NCBI GenBank assembly: GCA_001466705.2
Contig: LATX02000175.1
Coordinates: 496,001-560,000, forward strand
Direction: 5' to 3'
DNA: 64,000 nt
Origin: Moniliophthora roreri
Lineage: Eukaryota; Basidiomycota; Agaricomycetes; Agaricales; Marasmiaceae
This document shows positions 1 through 11,022 of this stretch, piece after piece. Made by a program: the position numbers and the translations under genes. Each line of letters begins with the position of its first letter. The first letter of the stretch is position 1. The notes under the pieces were generated by a model. The model made no database searches. It saw only the letters and a list, made by a program, of their open reading frames with translations, and had not been told where the DNA came from.

Positions 1-3000
1 GACCTACTTCGTCCCCATATGCCCGGACGGTGGTCAAACCAGTAAGTGTTTCTGGGTGACAATAAGCGAACCAGAATCTAGGACCGATAAATGGCCTTAC
101 CAGAGTACGAGCTATAGAAAGCAGATCGAGATAAGGAATCCAGCCGCTTGACCTCCACAGAAGTTCGACGATAATAGACAGAAAATCCATAGTATATGAT
201 TAGCACAGGTCCGAAAATGATACCCAAAAGCGGCAGAGTGTAGAAAACCAATGCCACGGTGCCAAACACGGAGAACACGATGAAAAGAAACTATTATCCG
301 AATATATAAGCAAGTCATTTTCCTGGACAAGAAACAACCTGCCTGTAGCATGTTGAATGGAAGGAGAGTGTCAAGGGTATCTTGGTCCTTGGACAATCGG
401 GATAGTACACGTCCTGTTATCGTCATTCAGGAATGCATCTGGATAGGGTTATTATAAGGGTACATACCCATGGGAGTAGTATCGAAAAAGGCCACAGGAG
501 ACTTGAGCACCCTACTCAACGCCGCTCTGAACATACTGAAGCTGGCATTGATGCCTATAATGCTGAGCCACTTGTAAGTGATGATCACCAATTTCTCGAG
601 GAACATAAACTAACGCAACACAATAGCTGACAATGAACGTGAAAATAGCCTGGGCGGCCCCCAAACTTGCATAAAGTGCGATGTAATCGCCTTGTCGGAA
701 ACCTTCGATACTCCGAGATGTCCAGAAACCCAAGAACAAGTTGTTTCCGACTGTTATAGGGATTTCAGAATTCCAATACATTAAAGTGTCACGATAGACT
801 CACCCTCCGCAGCTTGGGCCACTGCCAATAGCCCTAGCACGACTGGAGCCCATGCAACACTGCCAGCATGCCTGAGGTAACGAGAATAAGTACTCCAAGT
901 TACAGCACCCGTACTACGTTCTTCAGCTTGCATCAATGCATCGCGAACTTGATTGCTACCGTCGTCCTTCTCACTGTCGACCTTACGTTGTTCGTTTCTT
1001 CCTGTTCTGGTTTCGATGTTCCTTTGGCCGTACTCGTTGATGAGACGAGAGAAGCTCGGACCATTCTGTATCAAATCCTGGATATCATAGGGGGCATGAG
1101 CATGATAAGTATTGACTGTTAAGGAGCTTGTTGCGAACCTGATATGTCCCCTCTTCTTTGATGGTACCGTCCTCCATGACATATATGTAATCTGCTTTGT
1201 CTAAGACGTGCAATGCGTGTGTAACCAGAATCCTTGTTCTGTCAGAGAGTGGGCCGCTGAGGAAGCAGTTCTCGAGAATCGCCCTGCCAACGTAGGAGTC
1301 TACCGCAGAAAGTGGGTCGTCAAGAAGAACTATATCTGCTGAAGAGTATGCTGCACGAGCAAGGCAAACTCGAGCCTATACAAGCGTGTTCATAAAATGT
1401 GGTTTGGAAATGGGGAAGAGAGTACCTTTTGTCCACCTATATATATCTGTTTCAGTTTTACCACCTGATTCTGTGGTAGAGTACTCACCGCTCAAGTTGA
1501 TTCCCTTTTCCCCAATCTCGGTGTTCACGCCATGAGGAAGTAGCTGAACGTCACGCTCCAAACTGCAGGCCCGAAGAACATCTTGGAATCTGGGAAGTCG
1601 ATATAGTCGCATCAACACCATTATATGAACACAGGGAACATACCTTTGCTCATTGACGTCTTCACCAGCGATATTTTCCTTCATTGTTGCATTTCGTATC
1701 CAGGACATTTGAGGGACGTAAGCCAATGTTCCACCGAACACACAGCGACCATGTATCTTCTTTATTTCTCCGAGCATTGCTTGAAGGAGAGAGCTCTGAA
1801 ATAAGCCATTGATCAGTGCCGGAAGGGCGAGGGGAGATGATGAAGTGTACCTTTCCAGACCCTACACGTCCAACGATGGCGACAAAAGACCCCCTTGGAA
1901 TAGTAAGATTGATATTCGTCAACTGGAAAGGCGCCTTCTCCTTTTCGCTGGAGTTTATCGTGGATTTGTCGGGCTCAGTGTTATCTGCACTTGTCGATAC
2001 GGGAAGGATGGTGTTCTCTTTCTCTTCCTTTTTTTGTCCCTTTCCCTTCTTGCTGCTAGAATTTGCTGCGTCCTTCTTCGAACCTTCATCCTCCTGTTTC
2101 TTCTCCGCGCCTTCGGCTGTATCCCAGGAGAATGAACCGTTATCGATGTGAACGGCGTACTTTGATCCAAAGTCAATCGTGGGAGGATCCGCTCGTTCTT
2201 CTGCCTTGAGGAAGAGTCCTATACGACGAAGGGCAACTATGAATTCTGACAACCCGGATAAAACGAAGGGCAACATAATCAGCGGAATACGAATGATCTA
2301 TCCAGCTATGTCAGGACTGTCACGATGAAGAAATTGTCAGGCAGCTCACATTGAAAAACTGCAGCGAAGTGAAAATAGTTGCCACGCTCAGGTCATGCCC
2401 GCTCAAGGAGTACGTGATCTGGCAGCAGGAGGTGGGTTTCTTCAAGTTACAGCGGCGTAGAGCAAGATCGACTCACAAACGACAGAACTGATGCCAATAG
2501 AGGAAGAAATTGAACGCATGCAATGAGCGCTGACTGTGCAATACTGATTGATTTTCATGATCAGTTGAGTTACGTGTTAGTCTTAATGGTCGCGCACGTA
2601 GAGTTCTTGTTCGTTTCTAGCTCTCCTTTCCGAAGGGCCGCGATCTGGTCGGTGTAGAAGTCCTCCCAGGCATAGTATTTGAGTAGACGTATCCCTTGTA
2701 GTACCTTCATAGAGTAGGTGATCACAGAGTTGCTTTAGAAGTCAAGAATTGGCATACCTCAGTTGTCAACCGAATTCGAGTATCGGTGATCTTGACGCCT
2801 TTATTCCGCTGTTGGTATATAATAAAGGCAAAAATGCCTTGAATGGGTAATCCAAAGATGAGCACTCCGAGGCCGACAAGAGCTGAGTAGCCCAACTGCG
2901 ACGACAATCTATCAGGACAAAATCTTAGTGCAGACATCGGTATTTGGTACTTACGTTTGCAATGAGTAAAGCAATACCGACAATAAGCTAGGGCAAAGTA

Positions 3001-4337
3001 TTCACTTCCTGATGTCAGGCAAAATGAACAGCAATGGCTTACTTGGACGGGCGCAATCCACACGCTGTCGCATAAGGGGTGAGTGAACGTCTGGCAGAAG
3101 CTCGTATACACTCACTTGTGTGCATACATCACGAATTGATCAAGTCGTGTAGCGTCGCTCGAAATCATTGTCATGACTTGACCCGTAGTGTGTTTTGCGC
3201 GAGCCTTTCCGGAAAGGCGAAGTGATTTTCGGAAGATGGAGCCAATTATCTGTAGACCTCGTGCGGTGAGCACAAATCTCCTGACACAGGCTACGACCGT
3301 ACACTGGCTCGCACTGATAACCCAATGCTCATGCTCACTACGTCGCGATGGCTTAGATGCTGATGTTCTAAACAAGATGGAGAAATTTTTGAACGTACTC
3401 TGAAGGTAGTGGTTGGTCGCCTGGGATCGGTAAACTTAATTGTATGTCAACGGCAACATGATAAAATATCTGACCAGACTGGCAACCTCTGAGATTTCAA
3501 ATGAGGCCCGTTTTTGACCGACGAAAAGATGTGGCCACTTACCCAACATAGCAAACAATGCAAACGCCAATCCAATACCATAGCCGATGCCAGGAGGTGG
3601 CTGGTTGCTAATACCAAATGCGTTCCTCTGCTCCTCCGTTGTTCTGTAGAAAATATATGATTCGGCCAGCCATGTGAGAATGACTTTGGTCACTAATGGC
3701 GTCGTAATCCTCAGTGATTCTACAGCGGCAATAAGTCGGGAGCCAAATCTTGAAAGTGGAGTAACTAACCTGCAAAAAGGTGTAGAATACCAACGGTCCA
3801 CCACCGTACAAAGAATATAGAGTGTAGTGATTTCAATAACGTGGAATCTCCTTCCGAATCTGAAGGGGCCGCTGACGACTCTGCACTGTTAGGTCCGTTT
3901 TCGTCGCGACGTTCCGCCTTCTCAACGTCCTCAGAGGGTTTGGAGGCGAGAGAAGAGGAGCGAGCGTTGAACTCCTTCTCAAGTTTGTCGGTCAAGGCAT
4001 CGGTGAGCCGATCCGGAGGAAGACTCCACAGATCTTTCGTTCACAAATGTTGTGAATATATGTCACAGCGTAAACAGAAATCAGGACCATGTCCTCACCA
4101 TCGTGTTGTAAAGGCCTAGAGAACCCGACTTTCAGGAGGGGATCTAACCACGATAGAAAAATCTGGGACAGAAAGCTTTTGAAAAAAAAAAAAAAAAAAA
4201 AAAAAATTTAATAGTGAGGTGATTGTCATCGAAATCATCGAGGTAAGGGCGTACAATGCTTTCCTTTCCGGAATCACCTTTCCTGCCGCAAAACCTGGTT
4301 GTGCTGGAGGTGGGTGGAATGGATTCCAAATTTTCAT
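1..4337 (-). CDS. ABCC-type multidrug ABC transporter, YOR1-like (3' end outside window)
   Basis: This is an ATP-driven exporter of the ABCC (MRP/YOR1) family, expected in the plasma membrane. The 5' exon encodes MKIWNPFHPPPAQPGF, matching the start of the complete paralogue at 32.6 kb. The next exon carries FLSWLDPLLKVGFSRPL and then DLWSLPPDRL. The first membrane domain lies at about 3.8-2.3 kb. NBD1 follows, with Walker A VGRVGSGK (about 1.85 kb), the [10 protein letters not shown] signature stretch (about 1.5 kb) and Walker B VLLDDPLSAVDSY (about 1.3 kb). An acidic/basic linker leads into the second membrane domain, with GRVLSRLSKDQDT and YYRRTSVEVKRLDSL near the left edge. The second half of that domain and NBD2 lie outside the window. 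Many introns of 50-70 nt interrupt the gene. The first intron ends in a 25-T run just before its acceptor. Family assignment is firm; the substrate is unknown. Confidence 0.88.
4182..4206. repeat. Poly-A run (25 A on +), a T25 tract inside an ABC transporter intron
   Basis: This is an uninterrupted 25-nt homopolymer. Read on the minus strand it is a T25 run followed by CAAAAG, the predicted acceptor of the first intron of the left ABC transporter. It therefore acts as an extreme polypyrimidine tract. Its length is likely to vary between isolates or be mis-sequenced. Confidence 0.8.
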
Positions 4338-6142
4338 CTCTGGACTGAGTTGTCGCTGGATCGGAGCTAGTGGCTTTATATTCCCGTTAACAACTCTTGG
4401 CAAATTGAAAGGTTGAGTCCAAGCTGCCTGTTGGCGGCCCCGAACGGTTTTTGTGGTGACTCGACGAACCCACCCGCTTTGTTGTGACTCGACAAGTACC
4501 ACTTACGTGTTCGATCGGCCACGTACTTAGAAGCTTGACGCCGTACAGAGATGTATATCAATCAATCACTGCGCAAGGGCCGTTCGTACTGCGCATTTAG
4601 GAGATGGGAGATGGATCAGGGGCAGTTTTGAGGAGAAAGTCCGGCGCTGACTTTTTAGTGAACTGGGACTCGTACTGAAAGCTACATGTATGTCGAGCAT
4701 GCACACGCACGGGGCAATTGCCGAACTACTATCAACGCTCTACCCAACTTGGTCGGATTCCCTTGGGATGTCCCGGAAGGACGTTCCGTCGGAAGTGCAA
4801 CTTCGGCACGAACGATAAACACTACGGCCACAGAGCCGTGCGCGTGTTTTCATCGGGTTCTGTGAGTCAAATCCCAAGGATACTTGTAAAGGATACTTGT
4901 AAAATGTTCCCGATGTATCATTGATATTGAGTTAACCAAGAATTGACATTACGAGTTCGTAAAAATTTCGCTCTTGACTCTGCCTCAGGCCACGCTAGCA
5001 CTCATTGACGTCCTCACCTCAGGTCAAGCGTCAAGAGTCAAAAAAGCATCTCAAGGCTTCAAACTTCAAGATCTCAGTTCCCGCTAATCTTCTACGACAT
5101 TCTGAAGTTCGGAAGGGTTAAGAGAGGGTTGGTCAACGACACCATGATCAAACTGGAATGTACTATAGTATCTTAGTGTGCGTCTTGTTCCACCCAGCTT
5201 CAATCTAACAGTCTGCAGCTTCACTTCTCAAGTTCGTATAGCGTCTGTAGCATTTTCAATCATTTGCCAGCTTGAATGACAGGGTCAACGGCGGCTTCGA
5301 GCCCTACGGCATCCGGAAGTCGTCGCACTACGCAGCTCGATGCTGGGAATCCATTCCTCTACCATAGCTATATACGCTTCTAGCTCTTCTGAACAAAATG
5401 TATAAGGTGGGTATCATTTATCCACAGTTGAGGGTGCTCCACGTGTCAAATGAATGTTTCCCATGATATATCCAGAATGCGTTGGAGAGATGTTCACTGG
5501 ACAGTGCTGAGAACTTATGGCGAGTGTGTACAAAGTATATCCTTGCGCAATTGGGATGTCGGCGGACGGTGTCCTGACATTACTTGCCGCAGTGGGCCAT
5601 CAGGCCTCAGGTCAGACGGCGATTACGAGTCCGTTTCTGGCGCTATGGTTTGCGGAAACTTGGCACCGTAATGAGAGCGAAGCTAAACGTGCGCTGAATG
5701 AGCCAAACAAAAACAATCTATCGACATCTGATTCTATCAGACCACAACTTTCCCAACGAGTTGTACCTTCCGCGCGTACAGGAAAAATTGGCAGATGAAG
5801 ACGAATCCTCGTAAACCAGGACTCGCAATGGTGTTCCCAAAACGTCGTTTTTGAGGCGTGGTGTAGGGCCCATAATCGCTCTCGCGTCTTTGCTCCGTTT
5901 TGCTCTGCGGCAGGACTTGTAACCTATTTTCAATGCTATCAAAGCAGAAAACGCTATCAGGTTGCTATCAGGCTCCCAGATGATCGAGGATCGATGAGTC
6001 TGACTTAGCGGACGTCTTCGAAACCCGAGCGCTGAGCGCTGAGCAACCAATGGTATTTGAGCACGAGGTCACATACATTGTATCAAGGGCTAGATTAGGA
6101 CAAATACAATCGATCCAAACTCATTCTTCACCTTTAACCACC
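4338..6142. other. Intergenic region upstream of the left ABC transporter
   Basis: No protein family is recognisable here. A directly repeated GGATACTTGTAAA element sits near 4.88 kb. Several short open frames exist; the only one with plausible composition is listed separately at 5.5 kb. The stretch must hold the promoters of the left transporter (minus) and the HTH gene (plus). Confidence 0.5.
5517..5798 (+). CDS. Possible small hypothetical protein
   Basis: This is a 93-codon ATG-initiated frame. It has a moderately hydrophobic first half (GVLTLLAAVGHQASG, SPFLALWFAETWH) and a polar, Asn/Ser-rich second half. I recognise no family. An upstream ATG at about 5.40 kb with a good GT-AG intron would instead feed a different frame (MYK joined to NALERCSLDSAEN), so the region may be transcribed without this frame being used. 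Kept only as a candidate. Confidence 0.22.
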   Translation: MASVYKVYPCAIGMSADGVLTLLAAVGHQASGQTAITSPFLALWFAETWHRNESEAKRALNEPNKNNLSTSDSIRPQLSQRVVPSARTGKIGR

Positions 6143-6527
6143 ATGGTTGCTGATCCTCAATGTGCTGCCCTGAACGCTGCAAAGGCCAAGAAGGGTACGA
6201 AGCTCCACTCAATCAGCTTGATTCAAGCGCTGAACAACTCTACTAGGATTGTCCTATGCACAGATTGCTGACAAGATTGGTCAGACCGAGCAGCATGTTG
6301 TCGACGGTGTGTCTCTTCTTTGTTCAACAAAGTTGATATATGGAACCAACAATTTCGCATCTAGTCTGCACGGGCAAGACCAAGCCCACTCAGGCCGAGT
6401 TTAATGCCCTTGCTCAGGCTCTGGGAATCACTGAGCAGGTGTGTTCATTATCTATATCTGTATTGATTCCATCTGATCTGATTCCCTCTCATAGCCTCCT
6501 CACGATAGCTCCCACGCAACCATTTGA
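6143..6527 (+). CDS. Stand-alone cyanase-type helix-turn-helix protein
   Basis: Four exons join into a protein of about 72 residues. The exons end at 6194, 6306 and 6438 and all introns are GT-AG. The spliced core reads KKGLSYAQIADKIGQTEQ, then VCTGKTKPTQAEFNALAQAL, and the protein ends GITEQ PPHDSSHATI. The pattern (A-K-A-K-K-G-L-S-[FY], then I-A-x-x-I-G, then a G-K/Q-x-x-P loop and a second helix) matches the N-terminal helical domain of cyanate hydratase and, more distantly, Cro/C1-type repressor folds. The C-terminal catalytic half of cyanase, which holds the Arg/Glu/Ser active-site residues, is absent. The protein stops cleanly after the domain with consistent splice sites, so it looks like a deliberate single-domain protein and not a truncation. 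Function unknown; DNA or protein binding is an inference from the fold. Confidence 0.72.
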
Positions 6528-7016
6528 GGTGCTCCAAAGCTCTCAGAAGTAACAATCCTTGTACGATAGGAAGATTAAAAAATCGAAATGTATAACGTCT
6601 GTCTGAATCAAGGAGCTTAGGATATCCTCGTCGTCGATAAAAGCAGTCCATAAAAGTAATTTGAGCATCATGTCCTCATACTGTACCGGTGTAGGTAAGG
6701 AGGCGACGTCACGTCGCTTAAAGACCATGACATAACGGCCCATTTTGGTAGGCGTTAGGCATTATCGTCGTCGCGCTTTGACCCGGTGTTTTTGAGGTTC
6801 ATCGCTCTCTCCAGAGAGTGTCGCGGTCGGAAACCCGTCGCTTCCATACACTCCGCTACAGTAACAACAACATAGGAATGTGCCGCCTTGAACACGTTCT
6901 CACACTCAGAGTCTCAGATTACTATCCTAGCTTATAATTATAAGCTCTTTGGAACCTCTCTAGTTGGTACACTGCCGATGTTGCGACATATCAATACTAG
7001 TATATATCCAATGATG
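6528..7016. other. Intergenic, no feature seen
   Basis: This is the 3' flank of the HTH gene and of the convergent Zn2Cys6 factor. No coding stretch, RNA gene or repeat that I can support is present. Confidence 0.5.
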
Positions 7017-9133
7017 TTATGAACACTCACTTGCCAACGGGCAGTCCACTGCCATTGTCGACATTGTATCCACGCCTCTAGCCAAGGCCGCTCCTAAGAA
7101 GCCTTGCCAACTTGCATCATCCTGCTGTGAAGTCGATTCCGCTTCTTGATAACCAAAATGAGAAAATGACTCGATCGACTTTGATTGCATCCTCTCAAGC
7201 TCTTCTACGAGCGTTCGACAGGATGCGAGACAAACGATAACCATCATGGGGCACAAATATAGGGGATCCAGATCGCGAATCGTCTGGATGATCGAGTCTG
7301 CCGTTTGACAGGCTCTACGCTGCGAGTCCGCGATACCACAACGGGAGAAGATGGACTGAATCTTCATGTACGCGCAGGACGACAATGCATATGCGACCGT
7401 TAAATGACACTGTGTTTGGCGGGATATCGACGGATTGTCCCCGACATTGATGAGAGGAATCCCGCCAAGGAACTGCGTGATAACCAAGTCGAGCGAGGTA
7501 CACTCGGAAATAAAACGATCAAGCTCGGTTGCTTTCAAGCCTGCCGCACAATGAGTCTGTTACGACATGGTTTGTCTATGGTAAAAAGACTCACCGTGCT
7601 TGTGTTTCTTAAAAAGGCAGAAGGCTCTGTGCAGTAGAATAGCCGATTTTACGTGGAAGGCTACAACCGAGCTTTGTCCTTGGTCGAAGGCACCTGTAGC
7701 CAGGAAATTGTCTATTGTTCGGTAGTTCGTGAATGTCAAGTCGTGACCCTGAGACGTTCTTAGTACAGGAAAGAACTTGGAGATCGAACACAAACCTGTT
7801 CGTATTGTTCCATCTCGAGAGGCCAGGGACTGTCTACCTGTGATTCGGGATCATCCAAAGTACCAAAAGGGGGAGATGCGGTACCCAATGATACAGTCAT
7901 AAGTCTGTGCACGTAGAATACGGTCCAAAACGCGTTGATTCTCTCGCCTTCTTCCACCGGATCTCTGGGAGGAGGAAAATGTATTTCTCTCCCTGAGGAA
8001 ACTCCCAGTACTGTGGAGTATGACGGTCTACAGGAGCGGAGTTTATGAAGACCGCATGATAGACAGAGAGACACCGCCCCATTAAGGTGTATGTCTGCTT
8101 CCATGAACCGATTGGTACGAAAAAAATACATCGCCAATAACAACTCGGCTTGAATCGTATGAAGGATACGGGTATAATTGGACATGGATGAGATTTCAGT
8201 AGAAATCTGGTTGAAGGCGCGCTGGAGGAAAATAGGTTCATACCGCGATGACTGCGTTTGGGAAAGATGAGCACCCCATAGACAGATGACATCCAAGAGG
8301 GAAGATAACTGAGTGGAGCCTTCAAGTAGGAGTGCTGAGCTGCGAAACCGTCCTATGTGCAAAAAAAAGCCAAGCTGCCGACAACGCGCAAAAAAGGTAT
8401 TGATACTAGTTGGAACGACAAATTGAGAGGGTGTTATAAGGGGTAGAGTTTTCAAAACACCTACAGTGGCATCACGACGTGCGCAGATGCCTGTAATCAG
8501 GTTAAGAAGAGGACTATAATAATCTGTTTAGCGTTGACTTACGGGAAAGAACTCGCGAGATGGTTCTTCCCCGTGGCGCTGTGAACTGGGCGCACTTGGT
8601 ACTATTGAAGTGGTTCAATTAGACAAAAAAAGGGGGGAAACAACAAATTAGGCTCACTCGGGGACCCACGGAGGTCAAAGGGTGGTATGAGAGGCGAAGA
8701 ATGGCATGTCTCAGAATGCCAGGACCCGGAGGGCGGGTCTGATTCCAAGGAATTCGGTGACGCGGACGAAACGGAAGAACCTTCCAAATCACGTATGCGG
8801 GCTTCAGTTTGTTCGATGTTTTGCTCCAACACGGTCGTCCTTGACAGGGAATCGGTGTATCGACATGGATCTTCCTTTGGTGAACGTGTGCACGGCCCAC
8901 ATATTGGTTTCACGCCGTCGCATTTCTATCCAGACTTAGGGTGGCTTCGGATATTGAAAATGGACAAACACATACAATCTTGTGAAATCTAGATACGGAG
9001 ATACGCGTAATGAGATTCGAAGGCTTGCGTGGACTGATAAAAGGGCGTACCTGCAGCATAAACACGCTTTCCCTCTTCTCAAATGCTCCGTTGGCTGCTT
9101 GAAGACGAATTTTTTTGGGTTCCCTGAGGACAT
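7017..9133 (-). CDS. Zn2Cys6 fungal-specific transcription factor
   Basis: This is a nuclear sequence-specific regulator of the Gal4 class. Translation from MSSGNPKKFVFKQ gives a basic leader, then RRGKACLCCR. A predicted 13-nt microexon (8976-8988) supplies FHKI, and the next exon gives KCDGVKPICGPCTRSPKEDPC. Together these make a complete C-x2-C-x6-C-x6-C-x2-C-x8-C cluster. A short heptad-like dimerisation segment follows (VLEQNIEQTEARIRDLEG), then a Ser/Pro-rich linker. The middle-homology (fungal_trans) region spans about 8.45-7.76 kb and includes ERINAFWTVFYVHRLMTVSLG and PPFGTLDDPESQVDSPWPLE. The C-terminal helical part ends DCPLASECS. Introns are about 50-60 nt. The target is unknown; no adjacent metabolic cluster suggests one. 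Confidence 0.85.
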
Positions 9134-9915
9134 CGTATACAAGGTTTGATGAAGAAGAAAAATGGGTGAGACGCTATGAAATACGTTGCCTTTTATCATG
9201 ACTTACGATCGGAAAGAAGGGTTTGGCGGTGTCCAAGCTTGTTCTGTCAACAGAGGAGAGGGCGCGCAAGCACAGGAACCATTAAGCAAACGTAAGTGGC
9301 AGTGCCCGGATCTCCCACACTGACCAAGTTGCTCCGTAGCCACAGCGCGAAACGTTGAGAATTTATAGCTTGCATATTTCAGACAATTTACCGACAATTA
9401 ATTCACTGAGAATCACCAAGTTGCTATATCTTTGGTAAGTAGCGTGAAAAATATCAGAATTTATAAACGACATCCTTGGAGTGTTTGCGCAGTTCAGAAT
9501 TCGCCAAGGATTCACAGCATGAAATCGCAGAATACTCATGGTGCGCCGAACAAAGTTGGCAACAAGTTGACCAACAATCCTCCACCGGACCGGAAGGCTG
9601 TTCACAGTATCTATGGCGTGGTCGCGCCCGATGCCCGTGCATTGGTGATTCTTACGAAGAACGCTACCTCACAAACTCGTGACTTCAAGTTCCAGGCGCC
9701 TGGGCATTGAACTCCAGTAAGACTAACCTTGCGCATGTTATAGGCTGACAGGTACAGTAATACAAGCCCTGTCATTATAACAATCTCTCGTTTCGACCAA
9801 TCATCCGAACCCCTATTTCCTTGGGTTTTTACAATGAAAACCGTTCAAATAACCTGTTACAATCCCGACCTTGGACAGTTTTCGAAGACTGATGGCATTC
9901 AATGATTCATGATAA
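9134..9915. other. Intergenic, with one weak open frame
   Basis: This stretch lies between the divergent 5' end of the transcription factor and the 3' end of the first RING gene. The only coding-like stretch is a 63-codon plus-strand frame from the ATG at 9519 to 9710 (begins MKSQNTHGAPNKVG, ends FKFQAPGH). Its codon use looks reasonable, but it has no recognisable domain and no confirmed upstream exon. Confidence 0.3.
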
Positions 9916-10695
9916 TCATCCCGCTCTTCGTGCGTTGTCCAAGTCGGTTAGAGAGTCTTGCCTTTCAACACCCTCAGATCCCGACAACGCACTTAAGACC
10001 CTCTCATCGTCATAATAAAGCATCTGGAGGATGGAGCGAATGCAAGCATCGCGCCTTCCTTCGTCATATTCTGTCACAGGCCTGCCATCAAGATCCGCTT
10101 CACCACCGTACGAGAACGGTCCTACGGATCCTTCAAGGGGATAACAAATCTGTTGGAAGGCATCGAGTAACGAAGACTCGCAATTCTGGAAATTCATAGA
10201 TGTTCAACGGCTGATACGCAAGCAAGAGGTAAGTAGGTACTTACGGCAGGGTCTGGCACACTCTGCTCCATATTGTTCGGTTTTATTACCCTTACATGCA
10301 CCCTATCCTCACCTTCCGATCGTAGTTCCTCGTTTCTTTGGATATCGGATGCAAAACAGACCCGTAGTTGTTGAATGGAGCTAGGTCCATCAAAGGGTCG
10401 TCTACACATCGGACACAAGTATGGTGAGATGCTGTCGAGGCATCTGAGTACGTGTGTAAGCGGTCAATGTGCAGCAGCAGTATGAGGAATCGTAGTTCGG
10501 ATGAGGTTTTCGACGGAGTAATGGGTGCAACGACGAACAGGACTGTCAGAATACAAAACACGATAAATACATAAAAGACCTTTCACCGTACATTCCGCAG
10601 AAAACGTGACCACAGCTAAGGATACATGGAGCTCGGGTAGGCGAGTACGTGTCGAGGCAGACATCGCATGTACTGGATGGGTCAATGACCAACAT
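9916..10695 (-). CDS. RING finger protein A (putative E3 ubiquitin ligase)
   Basis: This is a small RING protein of about 190 residues, smaller than its four relatives in the window. It starts MLVIDPSSTCDVCLD, so the RING begins about ten residues in. The first exon gives C-x2-C, then CILSCGHVFC; a long intron (about 160 nt) follows, then GICLDSISPYLCPMC completes the C-x2-C...C-x-H...C-x2-C...C-x2-C zinc ligands. After the RING come RRPFDGPSSIQQLRVCFASD and a basic stretch. A further exon with a helical segment (DACIRSILQMLYYDDERVL) ends NARRAG. Transfer of ubiquitin from an E2 is the expected role from the RING class; no substrate is indicated. The leader is shared with the RING genes at 16.4, 22.5, 30.1 and 42.5 kb. 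Confidence 0.78.
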
Positions 10696-11022
10696 GTCTT
10701 GAGGTGAGGATGAATGTAGTTGGGCAGATGTGGGGGCAGACTTTAAGAATCTCCACTTTGAGTTCGATTGCTGTTTTCTATGCAATCGTCCTCGCGTCAA
10801 CCGCGAGGTTTATCACAAGCTGATCAGCCTTGCCATGTCCATGAGGGAAGGACGGGTGACTTCGGAGGTAAGTGCAGCACGCTCGTGTCATGAGTCCTAG
10901 TCGAACCCTGTGCGGGCTTTCTGTCTGTGAAACGAAGCCATATTCTCAGCGAACCACACAAACCCGGAGCATGGAAAGGAATTAAAATTTTGTTAGATTA
11001 TTAAACGGTAGTCTATTAGACG
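10696..11022. other. Short intergenic region
   Basis: This is the 5' flank of RING A and the 3' flank of the acyltransferase, both on the minus strand. No supported feature. Confidence 0.5.

Noticed and set aside
1816..2151. Open frames of over 100 codons on the plus strand opposite the left ABC transporter
   Set aside because: They are antisense to the charged NBD1 linker of the transporter and arise from its codon pattern.
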